A stretch of 57,602 bases of DNA from the NCBI GenBank assembly GCA_025800395.1, contig JAOXRU010000007.1:1-57602 (forward strand), written 5' to 3'. The notes beneath the pieces are model-generated. The model saw only the letters and a list, made by a program, of their open reading frames with translations. It did not search any database and was not told the DNA's origin. Position 1 is the stretch's first letter. Each line of letters begins with the position of its first letter. The translations under genes were made by a program, and so were the position numbers. Shown here one piece after another: positions 1-10,309 of the stretch. Source of the DNA: Flavobacteriaceae bacterium (lineage in GTDB: Bacteria > Bacteroidota > Bacteroidia > Flavobacteriales > Flavobacteriaceae).

Positions 1-271
1 CCATGAAATCTAGTGGATTTGATATAGAAAAACATACTTGAGGGATATCGAACGTATCCAAAAACTTGTACTGCTAATAATGGTGGCATTCGTATGGTGC
101 TACAAAGTCGGAATATACTTGCACCAAAACATAAGACCCATCCAAGTCAAAAAGCATGGTAGAAGGGCAAAAACTTTATTCAAATATGGACTGGATTACA
201 TCGCTAATTGCTTGCTAAACAACCTAAAAACAATACATATAGACATAAATCAATTTTTGTCATGTACTTAG
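1..271 (+). pseudogene. IS4-like transposase, C-terminal fragment, frameshifted and cut by window edge
   Basis: Codons from about 38 to 271 encode a basic C-terminal tail with the pattern AFVWCYKVG, then KKHGRRAKTLFKYGLDYI and a final FLSCT, which I recognise as the end of IS4-family (DDE) transposases of Bacteroidota. Upstream of 30 the matching sequence (SSGFDIEK) lies in another frame, and a one-base shift in or near the A5 run at about 28-32 is needed to join the two parts. The 5' part lies outside the window. The only start available in the 3' frame is TTG at 38, which is not a credible gene start. A dead insertion sequence or a sequencing indel are both possible. Confidence 0.6.
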
Positions 272-360
272 ATCAAAAACAGTAAAGAAACAGTAGTTAA
301 GGTAAAAAACTAATGAAGGTGCATACTGAACTATATCAAAAATAAAATACTGTATTACCT

Positions 361-498
361 TTAATGGGTACTTCTAACGAGGTGTTTTTTTTTTAATGCA
401 ATAGATTTAGGCTTCACGTTTTTAATAAGTGCATCAAGAGTATAAAGTATATGTGCTCTATCTTCCTCGCTCATTTGCTGGACTTCGATAGGAAAGAA
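361..498 (-). pseudogene. remnant of a small regulator-like gene (possible HTH/XRE C-terminus)
   Basis: Reading the minus strand there are 45 open codons before TAA at 361-363. From codon ATG at 474 the translation is MSEEDRAHILYTLDALIKN followed by a lysine-rich tail. This resembles the C-terminal helix of XRE-type regulators in Bacteroidota (memory of the family, not a search). Upstream of 498 the frame is closed by TAG and protein-like sequence continues only in other frames, so the gene appears eroded. Together with the transposase tail at 1-271 it makes 1-646 a decayed accessory segment. I see no intact gene between 272 and 646. Confidence 0.35.
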
Positions 499-646
499 CT
501 AGGAATGTTTAGAATGATTTTTATTATCTTTTCGACCTTAAAACACGACTTGTACTTAGCTGCTATATTATCATTTAAGAATGCTTGTTTCTATAACTTT
601 TCTTGTTCCTTGCGGATTGGCAATACTCAGGAAGCAAGACGAACTA

Positions 647-880
647 CTAATCCTTACCTTTTACGAACAAATAATACAAATTGATTCCTAATATGGCCAT
701 ATTGGTAATGATAATTGGCCAAGAGGTTTGCAGCATAAAGCCATAAATGACAAACAAAGTACAGCCAACGGAATTTACCATACGCAATTTGCGAATGTCT
801 TTCATTAGAAAAGAAATCAATACTCCAGCCGAAGCCAAGTAGCCTATGATTTCTGTGATAGAGATGCCAAATATTTCCAT
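647..880 (-). CDS. small YgjV-like inner membrane protein
   Basis: A 77-residue protein from the ATG at 880 (MEIFGISITEIIGYLASAG). An upstream in-frame start at 922 would add a hydrophilic 14-residue leader and is less likely. It has about three hydrophobic segments: residues 5-22, a short polar stretch KDIRKLRMVN, then segments near 32-48 and 52-70. The helix-SFLMKDIRKLRMVNSVG-helix pattern is that of YgjV-type and related small membrane proteins. Function is unknown. It stands alone between decayed DNA and typA, with no visible promoter box. Confidence 0.6.
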   Translation of the reverse strand: MEIFGISITEIIGYLASAGVLISFLMKDIRKLRMVNSVGCTLFVIYGFMLQTSWPIIITNMAILGINLYYLFVKGKD

Positions 881-1036
881 AATCTTATTTTTTGTTGGAT
901 GATGCATGAGGGATGGAGCCATTGTTGAAGCTCTTTCCCTGTTGGTTGTAGGCGAAACTCTTACAAGGATTCCGTGGTTTTCTTCTATGAGGTGCTTACA
1001 AAATAATGCAGGGAAAAGCGACTGGCGAGAGCCCGA

Positions 1037-1076
1037 CCTATGGTATAGACAAACGACAGTTTGTCTATACCATAGG
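1037..1076. repeat. perfect 18-bp inverted repeat with 4-nt loop downstream of typA
   Basis: CCTATGGTATAGACAAAC at 1037-1054 is the exact reverse complement of 1059-1076, with loop GACA. It begins 13 bases past the typA stop, so it would form a very stable hairpin at the 3' end of typA mRNA. There is no T-tract on either side, so it is not a classical intrinsic terminator. A second palindrome, GGGCATGCCC at 1075-1084, abuts it. Confidence 0.8.
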
Positions 1077-1089
1077 GCATGCCCATATA

Positions 1090-2889
1090 TTAAATATTTT
1101 TAGCACGCTTACGGTCGGTTTCCTTTAACAAGATTTTGCGCAAACGTAAATGGTTTGGTGTTACTTCTACGTACTCGTCTTTTTGGATGTATTCTAAGGC
1201 TTCTTCTAAAGAAAATTTAATGGCAGGTACAATTTTAGCTTTGTCATCTGCGCCTGCCGAACGTACGTTGGTTAGTTTTTTGGTTTTGGTAACATTTACT
1301 ACCATATCGTCGCTACGGGAGTTTTCTCCAATTACCTGACCTTCGTATATTTCCTCTCCCGGATCGATAAAGAAACGACCTCGCTCTTGCAGTTTGTCTA
1401 TGGAATATGGAATAGCGGTGCCGTTTTCCATAGATATCATAGAACCATTGAGTCGGGCAGGAATACCGTCTTTTAGCGGCTGGTATTCTTTAAAGCGATG
1501 CGCCATAATGGCTTCCCCTGCAGTGGCAGTAAGCAATTGATTTCTGAGACCAATGATACCTCTGGAGGGAATCATGAACTCGCAATGCATGCGATCGCCT
1601 TTGGTCTCCATGCTGAGGAGTTCTCCTTTGCGTAGGGTTACCATTTCTACTGCTTTACCCGAAACGGTTTCTGGTAAATCAATAGTTAATTCTTCTACAG
1701 GCTCACATTGTACGCCGTCTATTTCGCGGATAATTACCTGTGGTTGCCCAATTTGCAATTCGTATCCTTCTCTACGCATGGTTTCTATAAGTACGGACAA
1801 ATGCAATACCCCACGACCGTAGACCATAAACTTGTCTGCACTGTCGGTTTCTTCTACTCGCAAAGCAAGGTTTTTTTCCAATTCCTTGGTGAGACGTTCG
1901 TTGATGTGACGAGAGGTTACATATTTTCCGTCCTTTCCAAAGAAAGGAGAATCGTTTATAGTGAAAAGCATACTCATAGTAGGCTCGTCTATGGCAATGG
2001 TTTTTAGTGCTTCTGGATTTTCAAAATCCGCAATGGTATCGCCTATGTCAAATCCTTCTAAACCTACTATAGCACAAATGTCTCCAGCATGTACTTCTTG
2101 TACTTTTTTGCGTCCTAGCCCTTCAAAAGTGTGTAGCTCTTTGATGCGGGTCTTGGTAATGCTGCCATCGCGTTTTACCAAGCTAACTTGCATATTTTCG
2201 GTTAGACTACCTCTTTGTAAGCGCCCAATAGCGATACGCCCAGTAAAGGAAGAAAAATCTAAAGAAGTGATTAGCATTTGAGGGGTGCCTTCTTCAACTT
2301 TAGGAGAAGGAATGTGCTCTAAAACCATGTCTAGCAAGGGTTCGATGTTTTCGGTGCGTTGTTGCCAATCTTCGGACATCCAATTTTGCTTGGCCGATCC
2401 GTATACGGTTGGGAAGTCTAACTGCCATTCTTCGGCACCTAGTTCAAACATGAGATCGAATACTTTTTCGTGTACTTCTTCTGGTGTACAATTTTCCTTG
2501 TCTACTTTATTGATAACCACGCAAGGTTTTAGCCCTAAACTAATTGCTTTCTGCAATACAAAACGCGTTTGTGGCATCGGGCCTTCAAAGGCGTCTACCA
2601 ATAAGAGTACCCCATCGGCCATATTGAGAACACGTTCTACCTCTCCGCCAAAGTCGGCGTGACCAGGAGTATCGATAATATTGATCTTGGTGTCTTTGTA
2701 AGTCACCGATACGTTTTTGGAAGTAATTGTAATTCCGCGTTCGCGCTCTAGGTCATTATTGTCGAGAATTAAATCTCCTGTGTTTTCGTTTTCACGAAAA
2801 AGACGACAATGGTACATGATTTTGTCTACCAAGGTAGTTTTACCATGATCTACGTGTGCAATAATTGCAATGTTTTTGATGCTGCTCAT
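1090..2889 (-). CDS. typA: ribosome-associated translational GTPase TypA/BipA
   Basis: A 599-residue GTPase of the EF-G-like superfamily that binds the ribosome and is linked to stress and cold adaptation. The P-loop AHVDHGKT lies near residues 11-18, the switch-II motif DTPGHADFGGEVERVL near 73, and NKVD near 129. These are followed by a beta-barrel domain, an EF-G-like domain III/V region and the TypA-specific C-terminus ending in the basic stretch LRKILLKETDRKRAKNI. I chose the ATG at 2889 (MSSIKNIAIIAHVDHG) over the one at 2913, because family members start here and a -7 box occupies 2911-2918. Length is usual for the family. Confidence 0.97.
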   Translation of the reverse strand: MSSIKNIAIIAHVDHGKTTLVDKIMYHCRLFRENENTGDLILDNNDLERERGITITSKNVSVTYKDTKINIIDTPGHADFGGEVERVLNMADGVLLLVDAFEGPMPQTRFVLQKAISLGLKPCVVINKVDKENCTPEEVHEKVFDLMFELGAEEWQLDFPTVYGSAKQNWMSEDWQQRTENIEPLLDMVLEHIPSPKVEEGTPQMLITSLDFSSFTGRIAIGRLQRGSLTENMQVSLVKRDGSITKTRIKELHTFEGLGRKKVQEVHAGDICAIVGLEGFDIGDTIADFENPEALKTIAIDEPTMSMLFTINDSPFFGKDGKYVTSRHINERLTKELEKNLALRVEETDSADKFMVYGRGVLHLSVLIETMRREGYELQIGQPQVIIREIDGVQCEPVEELTIDLPETVSGKAVEMVTLRKGELLSMETKGDRMHCEFMIPSRGIIGLRNQLLTATAGEAIMAHRFKEYQPLKDGIPARLNGSMISMENGTAIPYSIDKLQERGRFFIDPGEEIYEGQVIGENSRSDDMVVNVTKTKKLTNVRSAGADDKAKIVPAIKFSLEEALEYIQKDEYVEVTPNHLRLRKILLKETDRKRAKNI

Positions 2890-2910
2890 ACCGTTTTGTA
2901 TTTCAGCCGG

Positions 2911-2918
2911 CAAAGCTA
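2911..2918 (-). promoter_or_regulatory. putative -7 promoter box for typA
   Basis: On the minus strand this reads TAGCTTTG, matching the Bacteroidota -7 consensus TAnnTTTG. Transcription would begin about 15 bases before the ATG at 2889, which supports that start. No clear TTG -33 element is present. Confidence 0.4.
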
Positions 2919-2986
2919 CAATTATAATATGAATTATGAATTAGTTATTTGAAATTTTAAGTTTTGGTTACACTGTTCATTTGTTT

Positions 2987-4297
2987 TTAATTGGATATGA
3001 ATTCTATGGGTTCGATTTGTTGCACAAATAAAATGGCATCAAAATAGCTAATTAATCTGGCTTTGGAGTACTTAAAGTCATAGGCAGCTCCTATTTCGTA
3101 GAAGGCTTGTAAAGAACATATATAATGTATAATTCGTCTTGGGGTCTTGCCAGAAAAATTAAAAGGAAGGTAGTAGCAGGATATATCTGGCGTGCTGAGA
3201 TAAAAGGGCAAGCTCTCTTGCTCGGGAGGACTTACAAACATTTGGTCTAATGCCAGTTGTTTTTTTGGATTGTAAGCTGTAAAACTTCCTTTGGTAAATT
3301 GGGTGCCTATAAAAAAGTAATTTTCTTTAAACTTTTTTTTGAGGTAATAGCCAGTTAGCAATTCCTGTGGATAGTCCTCATAAAAGCCTGTAGTTTTCAT
3401 GGTTCGAATACGAGGGACGTAACGGTCGTATGTTCCCAAATGTCCGTTATGGGCAAGAACGATGGTTTTGTTAGGCGTTTTGGGAGAAGTTTTGAGCTGA
3501 TGCATCCATTCGATGAGGTCTGCATTGCAGCTATCGCGCATTTTCATGCTAGCAGCATAGCCACTATTTCTGCGGACTAGCTCTTGTTTCCAGACTTCTA
3601 GGCGTTTTTTGATGTATAATATAGATCTGTTGTTGGAATGGTCTAATTGGTTTTGGTTTATGCTGTCTTGAATTTGCTTTAAGTTGGTCCAAATAGTTGC
3701 TTTGGAAGCTTCGGTATAGTTGCCGAAATCATATCCGCCTTTTTCGAATTCTTGTTGCAACTTTTCGAGCATAGTAGCTAATTCTGGATGGCGATTTTTA
3801 TAAAAAGAATAGATATCTGTTAAAAGATCGAGATTGGATTGGATGTCGAAACCGAAAAATAGCACTTCTGGTTTTCCTTGGGTTTTGCGCAAGCGAAGCC
3901 ATTCTATAAAAGCAAATAGGTTGGTGTTGTTTAGAAAATAGTGGCTTTGTTTCAAAAATGTTTTTGGATCGCCTATACCCGTTTCGATATATTTTTGAAG
4001 GCGTAGACCAGTATTAAAGGACATTTCTAATGCAATGCGATTATAGCCGTAGTTTTCTATTAGATTTTTGGCAAGTTGCAAACGTTTTTGTTCTAAAGTT
4101 TTGGAGCCGTGTACGGCTTCGCCTATGCCAATAATGGGTTTGTCTTGTAATAAAGCAGCTAGTTGGTCCCAGTCTTGTTGGTTTTGTAAAACCAATGCTT
4201 TTTGTTTTATCCAATTTGCAAATTGCAGACTATCGACCAATTGGGCTTGTGTAATAATGGAGAATAAGAGTACAGTTAGAAATAATAGTTTCTTCAT
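2987..4297 (-). CDS. erythromycin esterase-like family protein, secreted
   Basis: A 436-residue protein counted from the ATG at 4297. That start gives a clear signal peptide (MKKLLFLTVLLFSIITQAQ), while the longer frame to 4399 adds a non-signal leader and is rejected. Family landmarks are GIGEAVHGS near residue 57, the ALEMSFNTG segment near 90, and AHNGHLGTYDRY near 282, which match the glutamate/histidine active-site motifs of the erythromycin esterase / EreA-like superfamily. Most environmental members have no proven macrolide activity, and there are no resistance genes nearby, so the substrate is unknown. The signal peptide points to the periplasm. It lies about 100 bases downstream of typA's start on the same strand. 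Confidence 0.75.
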   Translation of the reverse strand: MKKLLFLTVLLFSIITQAQLVDSLQFANWIKQKALVLQNQQDWDQLAALLQDKPIIGIGEAVHGSKTLEQKRLQLAKNLIENYGYNRIALEMSFNTGLRLQKYIETGIGDPKTFLKQSHYFLNNTNLFAFIEWLRLRKTQGKPEVLFFGFDIQSNLDLLTDIYSFYKNRHPELATMLEKLQQEFEKGGYDFGNYTEASKATIWTNLKQIQDSINQNQLDHSNNRSILYIKKRLEVWKQELVRRNSGYAASMKMRDSCNADLIEWMHQLKTSPKTPNKTIVLAHNGHLGTYDRYVPRIRTMKTTGFYEDYPQELLTGYYLKKKFKENYFFIGTQFTKGSFTAYNPKKQLALDQMFVSPPEQESLPFYLSTPDISCYYLPFNFSGKTPRRIIHYICSLQAFYEIGAAYDFKYSKARLISYFDAILFVQQIEPIEFISN

Positions 4298-6697
<2,400 letters not shown>

Positions 6698-6803
6698 TAA
6701 AAAGTTGGAGATTTAAAAATTTCCTGCTTTATTTTAAAAATAACAAGATCTAAATCATTCACATGTGATTTAGCGTGAAGCATGAATTTTTAGAGATTAA
6801 TTG

Positions 6804-6835
6804 AAAAAAGCCATCCGCTTAGGATGGCTTTTTTT
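6804..6835. terminator. bidirectional intrinsic terminator between gyrB and the YiaA-like gene
   Basis: AGCCATCC and GGATGGCT form an 8-bp stem around the loop GCTTA, with A6 before and T7 after. It can therefore end transcription from gyrB on the plus strand and from 6852 on the minus strand. Confidence 0.85.
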
Positions 6836-6851
6836 GAAAGATCTTTCTTGT

Positions 6852-7337
6852 TTAAAAAGAGCTGTTTTTGGTTTTATCTTTAGAGAATTGATTGTCTCTT
6901 GTGTTTTTCTGTACCGCTATGGCAGAAAACATACTCAGTGTAAAGGCCATGCCATAAAATCCTTTTTCACTCAATAATAAATCTGCATTCCACAAGCCTA
7001 CAATGAGCAATACTATGGAGGTGGCTGTGGTAAACCAGCTCAGACTATGATAAATTTCTGTTATCGGGAGTCCTTCTAATTTGTCTCTAACTACCTTTTG
7101 TAAGGAGATCACAGAAAACAGTCCAAAAAGAAGTATTGTAAAATAATAGCCTTTCTCGTTGAGTAACATATCTGCGTTCCAAAGTCCGACACAGTAGGAA
7201 ATAAAACCAATAAATAATGCAGACCAAGAAGCGCCTACGAATGCTGGAGTAGGGGTAGCGTCAAATTCCTTCTTCTTCTCTTTTTTGTTTGGAATAGAAC
7301 TAGCTTGTGTTTTTGAAGTTGCTGTTTGATAATTCAT
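6852..7337 (-). CDS. YiaA/YiaB-type two-helix repeat inner membrane protein
   Basis: A 161-residue protein with a charged N-terminus (about residues 1-30, many Lys) followed by two copies of the YiaAB two-helix domain. Copy one (about 36-85) carries [16 protein letters not shown] and copy two (about 100-145) carries [16 protein letters not shown]. The four helices predict an inner-membrane protein. Family members are annotated only as inner membrane proteins of unknown role. It converges on gyrB through a shared terminator. Confidence is high for the family and low for any function. Confidence 0.85.
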   Translation of the reverse strand: MNYQTATSKTQASSIPNKKEKKKEFDATPTPAFVGASWSALFIGFISYCVGLWNADMLLNEKGYYFTILLFGLFSVISLQKVVRDKLEGLPITEIYHSLSWFTTATSIVLLIVGLWNADLLLSEKGFYGMAFTLSMFSAIAVQKNTRDNQFSKDKTKNSSF

Positions 7338-7490
7338 AATTTCTTGTTTTTAAAATTCATGATTATGGGTACAAATTTGAGGTAAAAAAAGAAGTGATTC
7401 TAATATATATTTTAGTTTTTGTTACGTATATATATTGATATAGTGTTTTTATAATGCTGTAAATGAAATAATTATTTGTATAATTGTTAC

Positions 7491-8993
7491 ATGAAATTAG
7501 AAGAAATTTTAAGCTTATTACATCAAAAACAACACAAGAAGTTTATTCGATTTTTAGAAAATCGAGAAAAGGCAAAGGATTCTAAGGGTTTGCAGTTGTA
7601 TGTTTTGATGACTCAAAGCGATCTGGATAAAGAGCGTATTGCTCGTAAATTGTATCCTAATCAAAATTTTGTAGCCTATAGAGTGCTGCGAAAACGTTTG
7701 TCTAATAGTGTGTTGCAGTTTTTGGCAGGGGAATTGTTGCAAAATAATTATGACGCTATTGGTATACGTTTGCAGTATTATTTAGTGGCACGTTATATTT
7801 TGGAGCAAGGGCAGAGGGGCTCTGTGGCGATTAGTTTGTTGCAAAAAGCTGAAAAATTGGCCATACAGCATGAGGATTATGCATTGCTATATGATTTGTA
7901 CAACACCCAATTGGAGCACGCGCATCAACTCCAAATGGAGTCGCTAGCGATGGTTAAACAAAAGGCAAGAGAGAATTTTTCGGCCTTGGAGGGTGCTCAA
8001 AAATTATCGATGTTTTATGCGGATGTAAGGGCTCAGTTGTATCGTATTCGTCATCAGGGGGAGTATGTAGATATGGTTTCTTGGTACCAAAGTAAGATAC
8101 GCGAATATGGTTTATCTGATACGACTTTGTATAATTTTAAAGCGGCATATCAGCTTACAACTATTTTGAGTTTGACTGCCTTTGTCGTAAATGATTACGG
8201 AATGATTGTGTCTTTGTTGGAGGCAAATTACCAGCAACTGCAAGCGTATCCAGAAAAACAACAAGATCGCTATTATCGTTTGCAAGTATTGTACCATATG
8301 GCCAATTTGTATTTTCGGACGCAAGATTTTGAACGTGCACAGTTTTTTTTGGATGAAATGGCTACTGCTTTTGCAGATTTACCTGTGAATAAATGGCAAT
8401 TAGAACGGGTAAAGCAGCAAAATCTACAAGCGCTTTGTCTTCATTATACTGGACAGGTAGGTGAAGCTATAGCATTGGCAAACCATCTTATCCGAAAGAA
8501 AATTACCGATTTGGAACTGAAACTCGATATTCGTTTGAGCTTGGTTATGTATCACTACCACAATGGAGATTTACAAATAGCCTTTAAATTGTTGCAAAAA
8601 TTCAATCATTCGCCATCTTGGTATATGAAAAAAGCAGGAAAAGAATGGGCTATTCGTAAGGCAATTATCGAAATCATGCTGGCAATCGATTTGGAAAAGG
8701 TGGAGCTAGCTTTTGTCTATTTCGAGTCTTTCAAAAGGTTGTATTATAACTACCTAAAGGCATCAAACCTCCATTTTGTTGTAGAGTTTTTGCGGATATT
8801 AGAAAAAATATTTCTGTATCCAGATAGGGTTAAGGATTCTCATTTGGTGACGGATCTCGATAATTTTCAAGGACAATTGGAACAAACCGATGTGTTTATG
8901 CGTAGCTTTTATGCCTGGCCCATAGCCAAAATACGGGGAAAAGATCTTTATCGAACCACTCTAAAACTAATGTCCAATAACAAGGAATCTTGA
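7491..8993 (+). CDS. helical-repeat (TPR-like) protein of unknown function
   Basis: A 501-residue soluble protein without a signal peptide or membrane segment. I start at the ATG at 7491 (MKLEEILSLLHQKQHKKF), since the longer frame begins with TTG. It is almost entirely amphipathic helix, with spaced Leu/Ala/Tyr patterns such as RLQVLYHMANLYFRTQDFERAQFFLDEM typical of TPR-like solenoids. I do not recognise a catalytic motif. Similar proteins of about 500 residues occur in flavobacteria as hypothetical proteins. It is flanked by spacers on both sides and is probably a single-gene unit. Confidence 0.75.
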   Translation: MKLEEILSLLHQKQHKKFIRFLENREKAKDSKGLQLYVLMTQSDLDKERIARKLYPNQNFVAYRVLRKRLSNSVLQFLAGELLQNNYDAIGIRLQYYLVARYILEQGQRGSVAISLLQKAEKLAIQHEDYALLYDLYNTQLEHAHQLQMESLAMVKQKARENFSALEGAQKLSMFYADVRAQLYRIRHQGEYVDMVSWYQSKIREYGLSDTTLYNFKAAYQLTTILSLTAFVVNDYGMIVSLLEANYQQLQAYPEKQQDRYYRLQVLYHMANLYFRTQDFERAQFFLDEMATAFADLPVNKWQLERVKQQNLQALCLHYTGQVGEAIALANHLIRKKITDLELKLDIRLSLVMYHYHNGDLQIAFKLLQKFNHSPSWYMKKAGKEWAIRKAIIEIMLAIDLEKVELAFVYFESFKRLYYNYLKASNLHFVVEFLRILEKIFLYPDRVKDSHLVTDLDNFQGQLEQTDVFMRSFYAWPIAKIRGKDLYRTTLKLMSNNKES

Positions 8994-9159
8994 ATGTAAA
9001 AAGTGCAGTGTGGTGTTCCCGATTATTTGTTATTTGAAGCAATTATAAAATGTAAATGTTGGAAAAATTAGATTTTGGATATGTTTATCGATGATTCACA
9101 ACAATTATTTATAAAATTCACCAAACGGCTATATTTTGTAAGAAAATTTACTTTAAATA

Positions 9160-10218
9160 ATGAAAAAATTTGGATTAATAGCAGTTTTGTTTCTGTTGGC
9201 TACTTATGCCAAAGCACAAACAACAGTAGAAGGTTTTGAAGCCTATTTACTATTAAAAGACGATTCTGAAAAAATTATGAAAGCTTATCTCAACCCCGCA
9301 TTAAAAGGGTTGGTGTATGCAAGTAATGGGGGTTGGTACCATACGGCAAAAGTACACAAAAGCTTTGGGTTTGATCTTACGGTTGGAGCTTCGGCGGCCA
9401 CTGTACCTACCAAAGATGAGGTTTTTAGTATTGCAAGTTTGCAACTCAACAATCAGGTGACCAGCACCAATGATTTGGTGCCTACTGTTGCTGGTGAAAA
9501 TCGACAAGAAACCCTCGACATCACGGTTCGGGTTCCCTACAATGGTGGTACAGTAGATGGTACTGCACAGGTGCAATTGCCTGGAGGTATTAAAGATGAT
9601 GTGCCGATGGCCGCCATGCCAGCGCCAGTGGTGCAACTTGGTTTGGGATTGCCAGTGGTAAAATCGGATTTGATTTTTCGGTTTGTGCCGGAAGTAGGTT
9701 CTGAAAGTGTGAAGGGAAAAATGTTTGGAATAGCCCTCAAGCACGATTTGATGCAGTATTTTGGTCCAATAGAAAAACTTCCCTTGCATGTAGCGGTATT
9801 GGGAAGTTACAATAGTATGGATGTAAATTACGATATAGGAGAGGATTCGAGTATCAATGGTGCTAATCAAAAAGCAACTTTTGATGTGAATTCTTATACT
9901 GTGCAAGCCTTGGCTTCTATCAATTTTCCAATCATTAACTTTTATGCTGGTTTGGGTTACGCTGGCGGTAAATCTAGTTTAAATGTGCTAGGAGAATATG
10001 AATTGGAGTATAACGTAGACACTGGTTTGCCTGCCCCTAATGATACGGCTGTGGTTACCGAAACTTTGATAGACCCAGTCAGTCTGGATGCAACGGTAAG
10101 TGGTGTGCGTGCTACCATTGGTGTGCGCCTTAGTCTTGGGCCGATCAAAATCTTTGGGGATTATACGCTACAAGAATACAATGCCCTAACGGCCGGATTG
10201 GCTATAAGCATTCGATAA
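9160..10218 (+). CDS. DUF6588-like secreted/outer-membrane protein
   Basis: A 352-residue protein with a classic signal peptide (MKKFGLIAVLFLLATYAKAQ). The mature part is rich in alternating beta-strand patterns (VQALASINFPIINFYAGLGYAGG, VSGVRATIGVRLSLGPIKIFGDYTLQEYN) and ends with an alternating hydrophobic strand, as in outer-membrane beta-barrels. The N-terminal region, with repeated references to a glycine-rich stretch near residue 45-60, resembles the DUF6588 family of Bacteroidota; this assignment is from memory. The role is unknown. It is followed 30 bases later by a palindrome and then the beta-propeller gene. Confidence 0.6.
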   Translation: MKKFGLIAVLFLLATYAKAQTTVEGFEAYLLLKDDSEKIMKAYLNPALKGLVYASNGGWYHTAKVHKSFGFDLTVGASAATVPTKDEVFSIASLQLNNQVTSTNDLVPTVAGENRQETLDITVRVPYNGGTVDGTAQVQLPGGIKDDVPMAAMPAPVVQLGLGLPVVKSDLIFRFVPEVGSESVKGKMFGIALKHDLMQYFGPIEKLPLHVAVLGSYNSMDVNYDIGEDSSINGANQKATFDVNSYTVQALASINFPIINFYAGLGYAGGKSSLNVLGEYELEYNVDTGLPAPNDTAVVTETLIDPVSLDATVSGVRATIGVRLSLGPIKIFGDYTLQEYNALTAGLAISIR

Positions 10219-10247
10219 ATAAAAAATATATGTTCGGTAAATAGAAT

Positions 10248-10275
10248 GAAAATTCCTATATTTGTAGGAATTTTC
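10248..10275 (+). promoter_or_regulatory. 11-bp inverted repeat centred on a -7 promoter box
   Basis: GAAAATTCCTA at 10248-10258 is the exact reverse complement of 10265-10275. The -7 consensus TATATTTG occupies 10257-10264, that is, the loop. It lies 35-60 bases before the start at 10310 and could be an operator at the promoter or a terminator hairpin for the gene ending at 10218. Confidence 0.55.
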
Positions 10276-10309
10276 TTATGTATTAATAGTTTTAATCAAA
10301 ATTTATCGA

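Noticed and set aside
906-1103. 65-codon plus-strand open frame between the YgjV-like gene and typA
   Set aside because: It runs through the 18-bp hairpin and into the typA 3' end, starts with no conserved motif and is better explained as chance in a structured non-coding block.
2987-4297. A true macrolide-resistance gene
   Set aside because: Only the superfamily motifs are present. A signal peptide, chromosomal core neighbours and lack of mobile elements argue for a native enzyme of unknown substrate.
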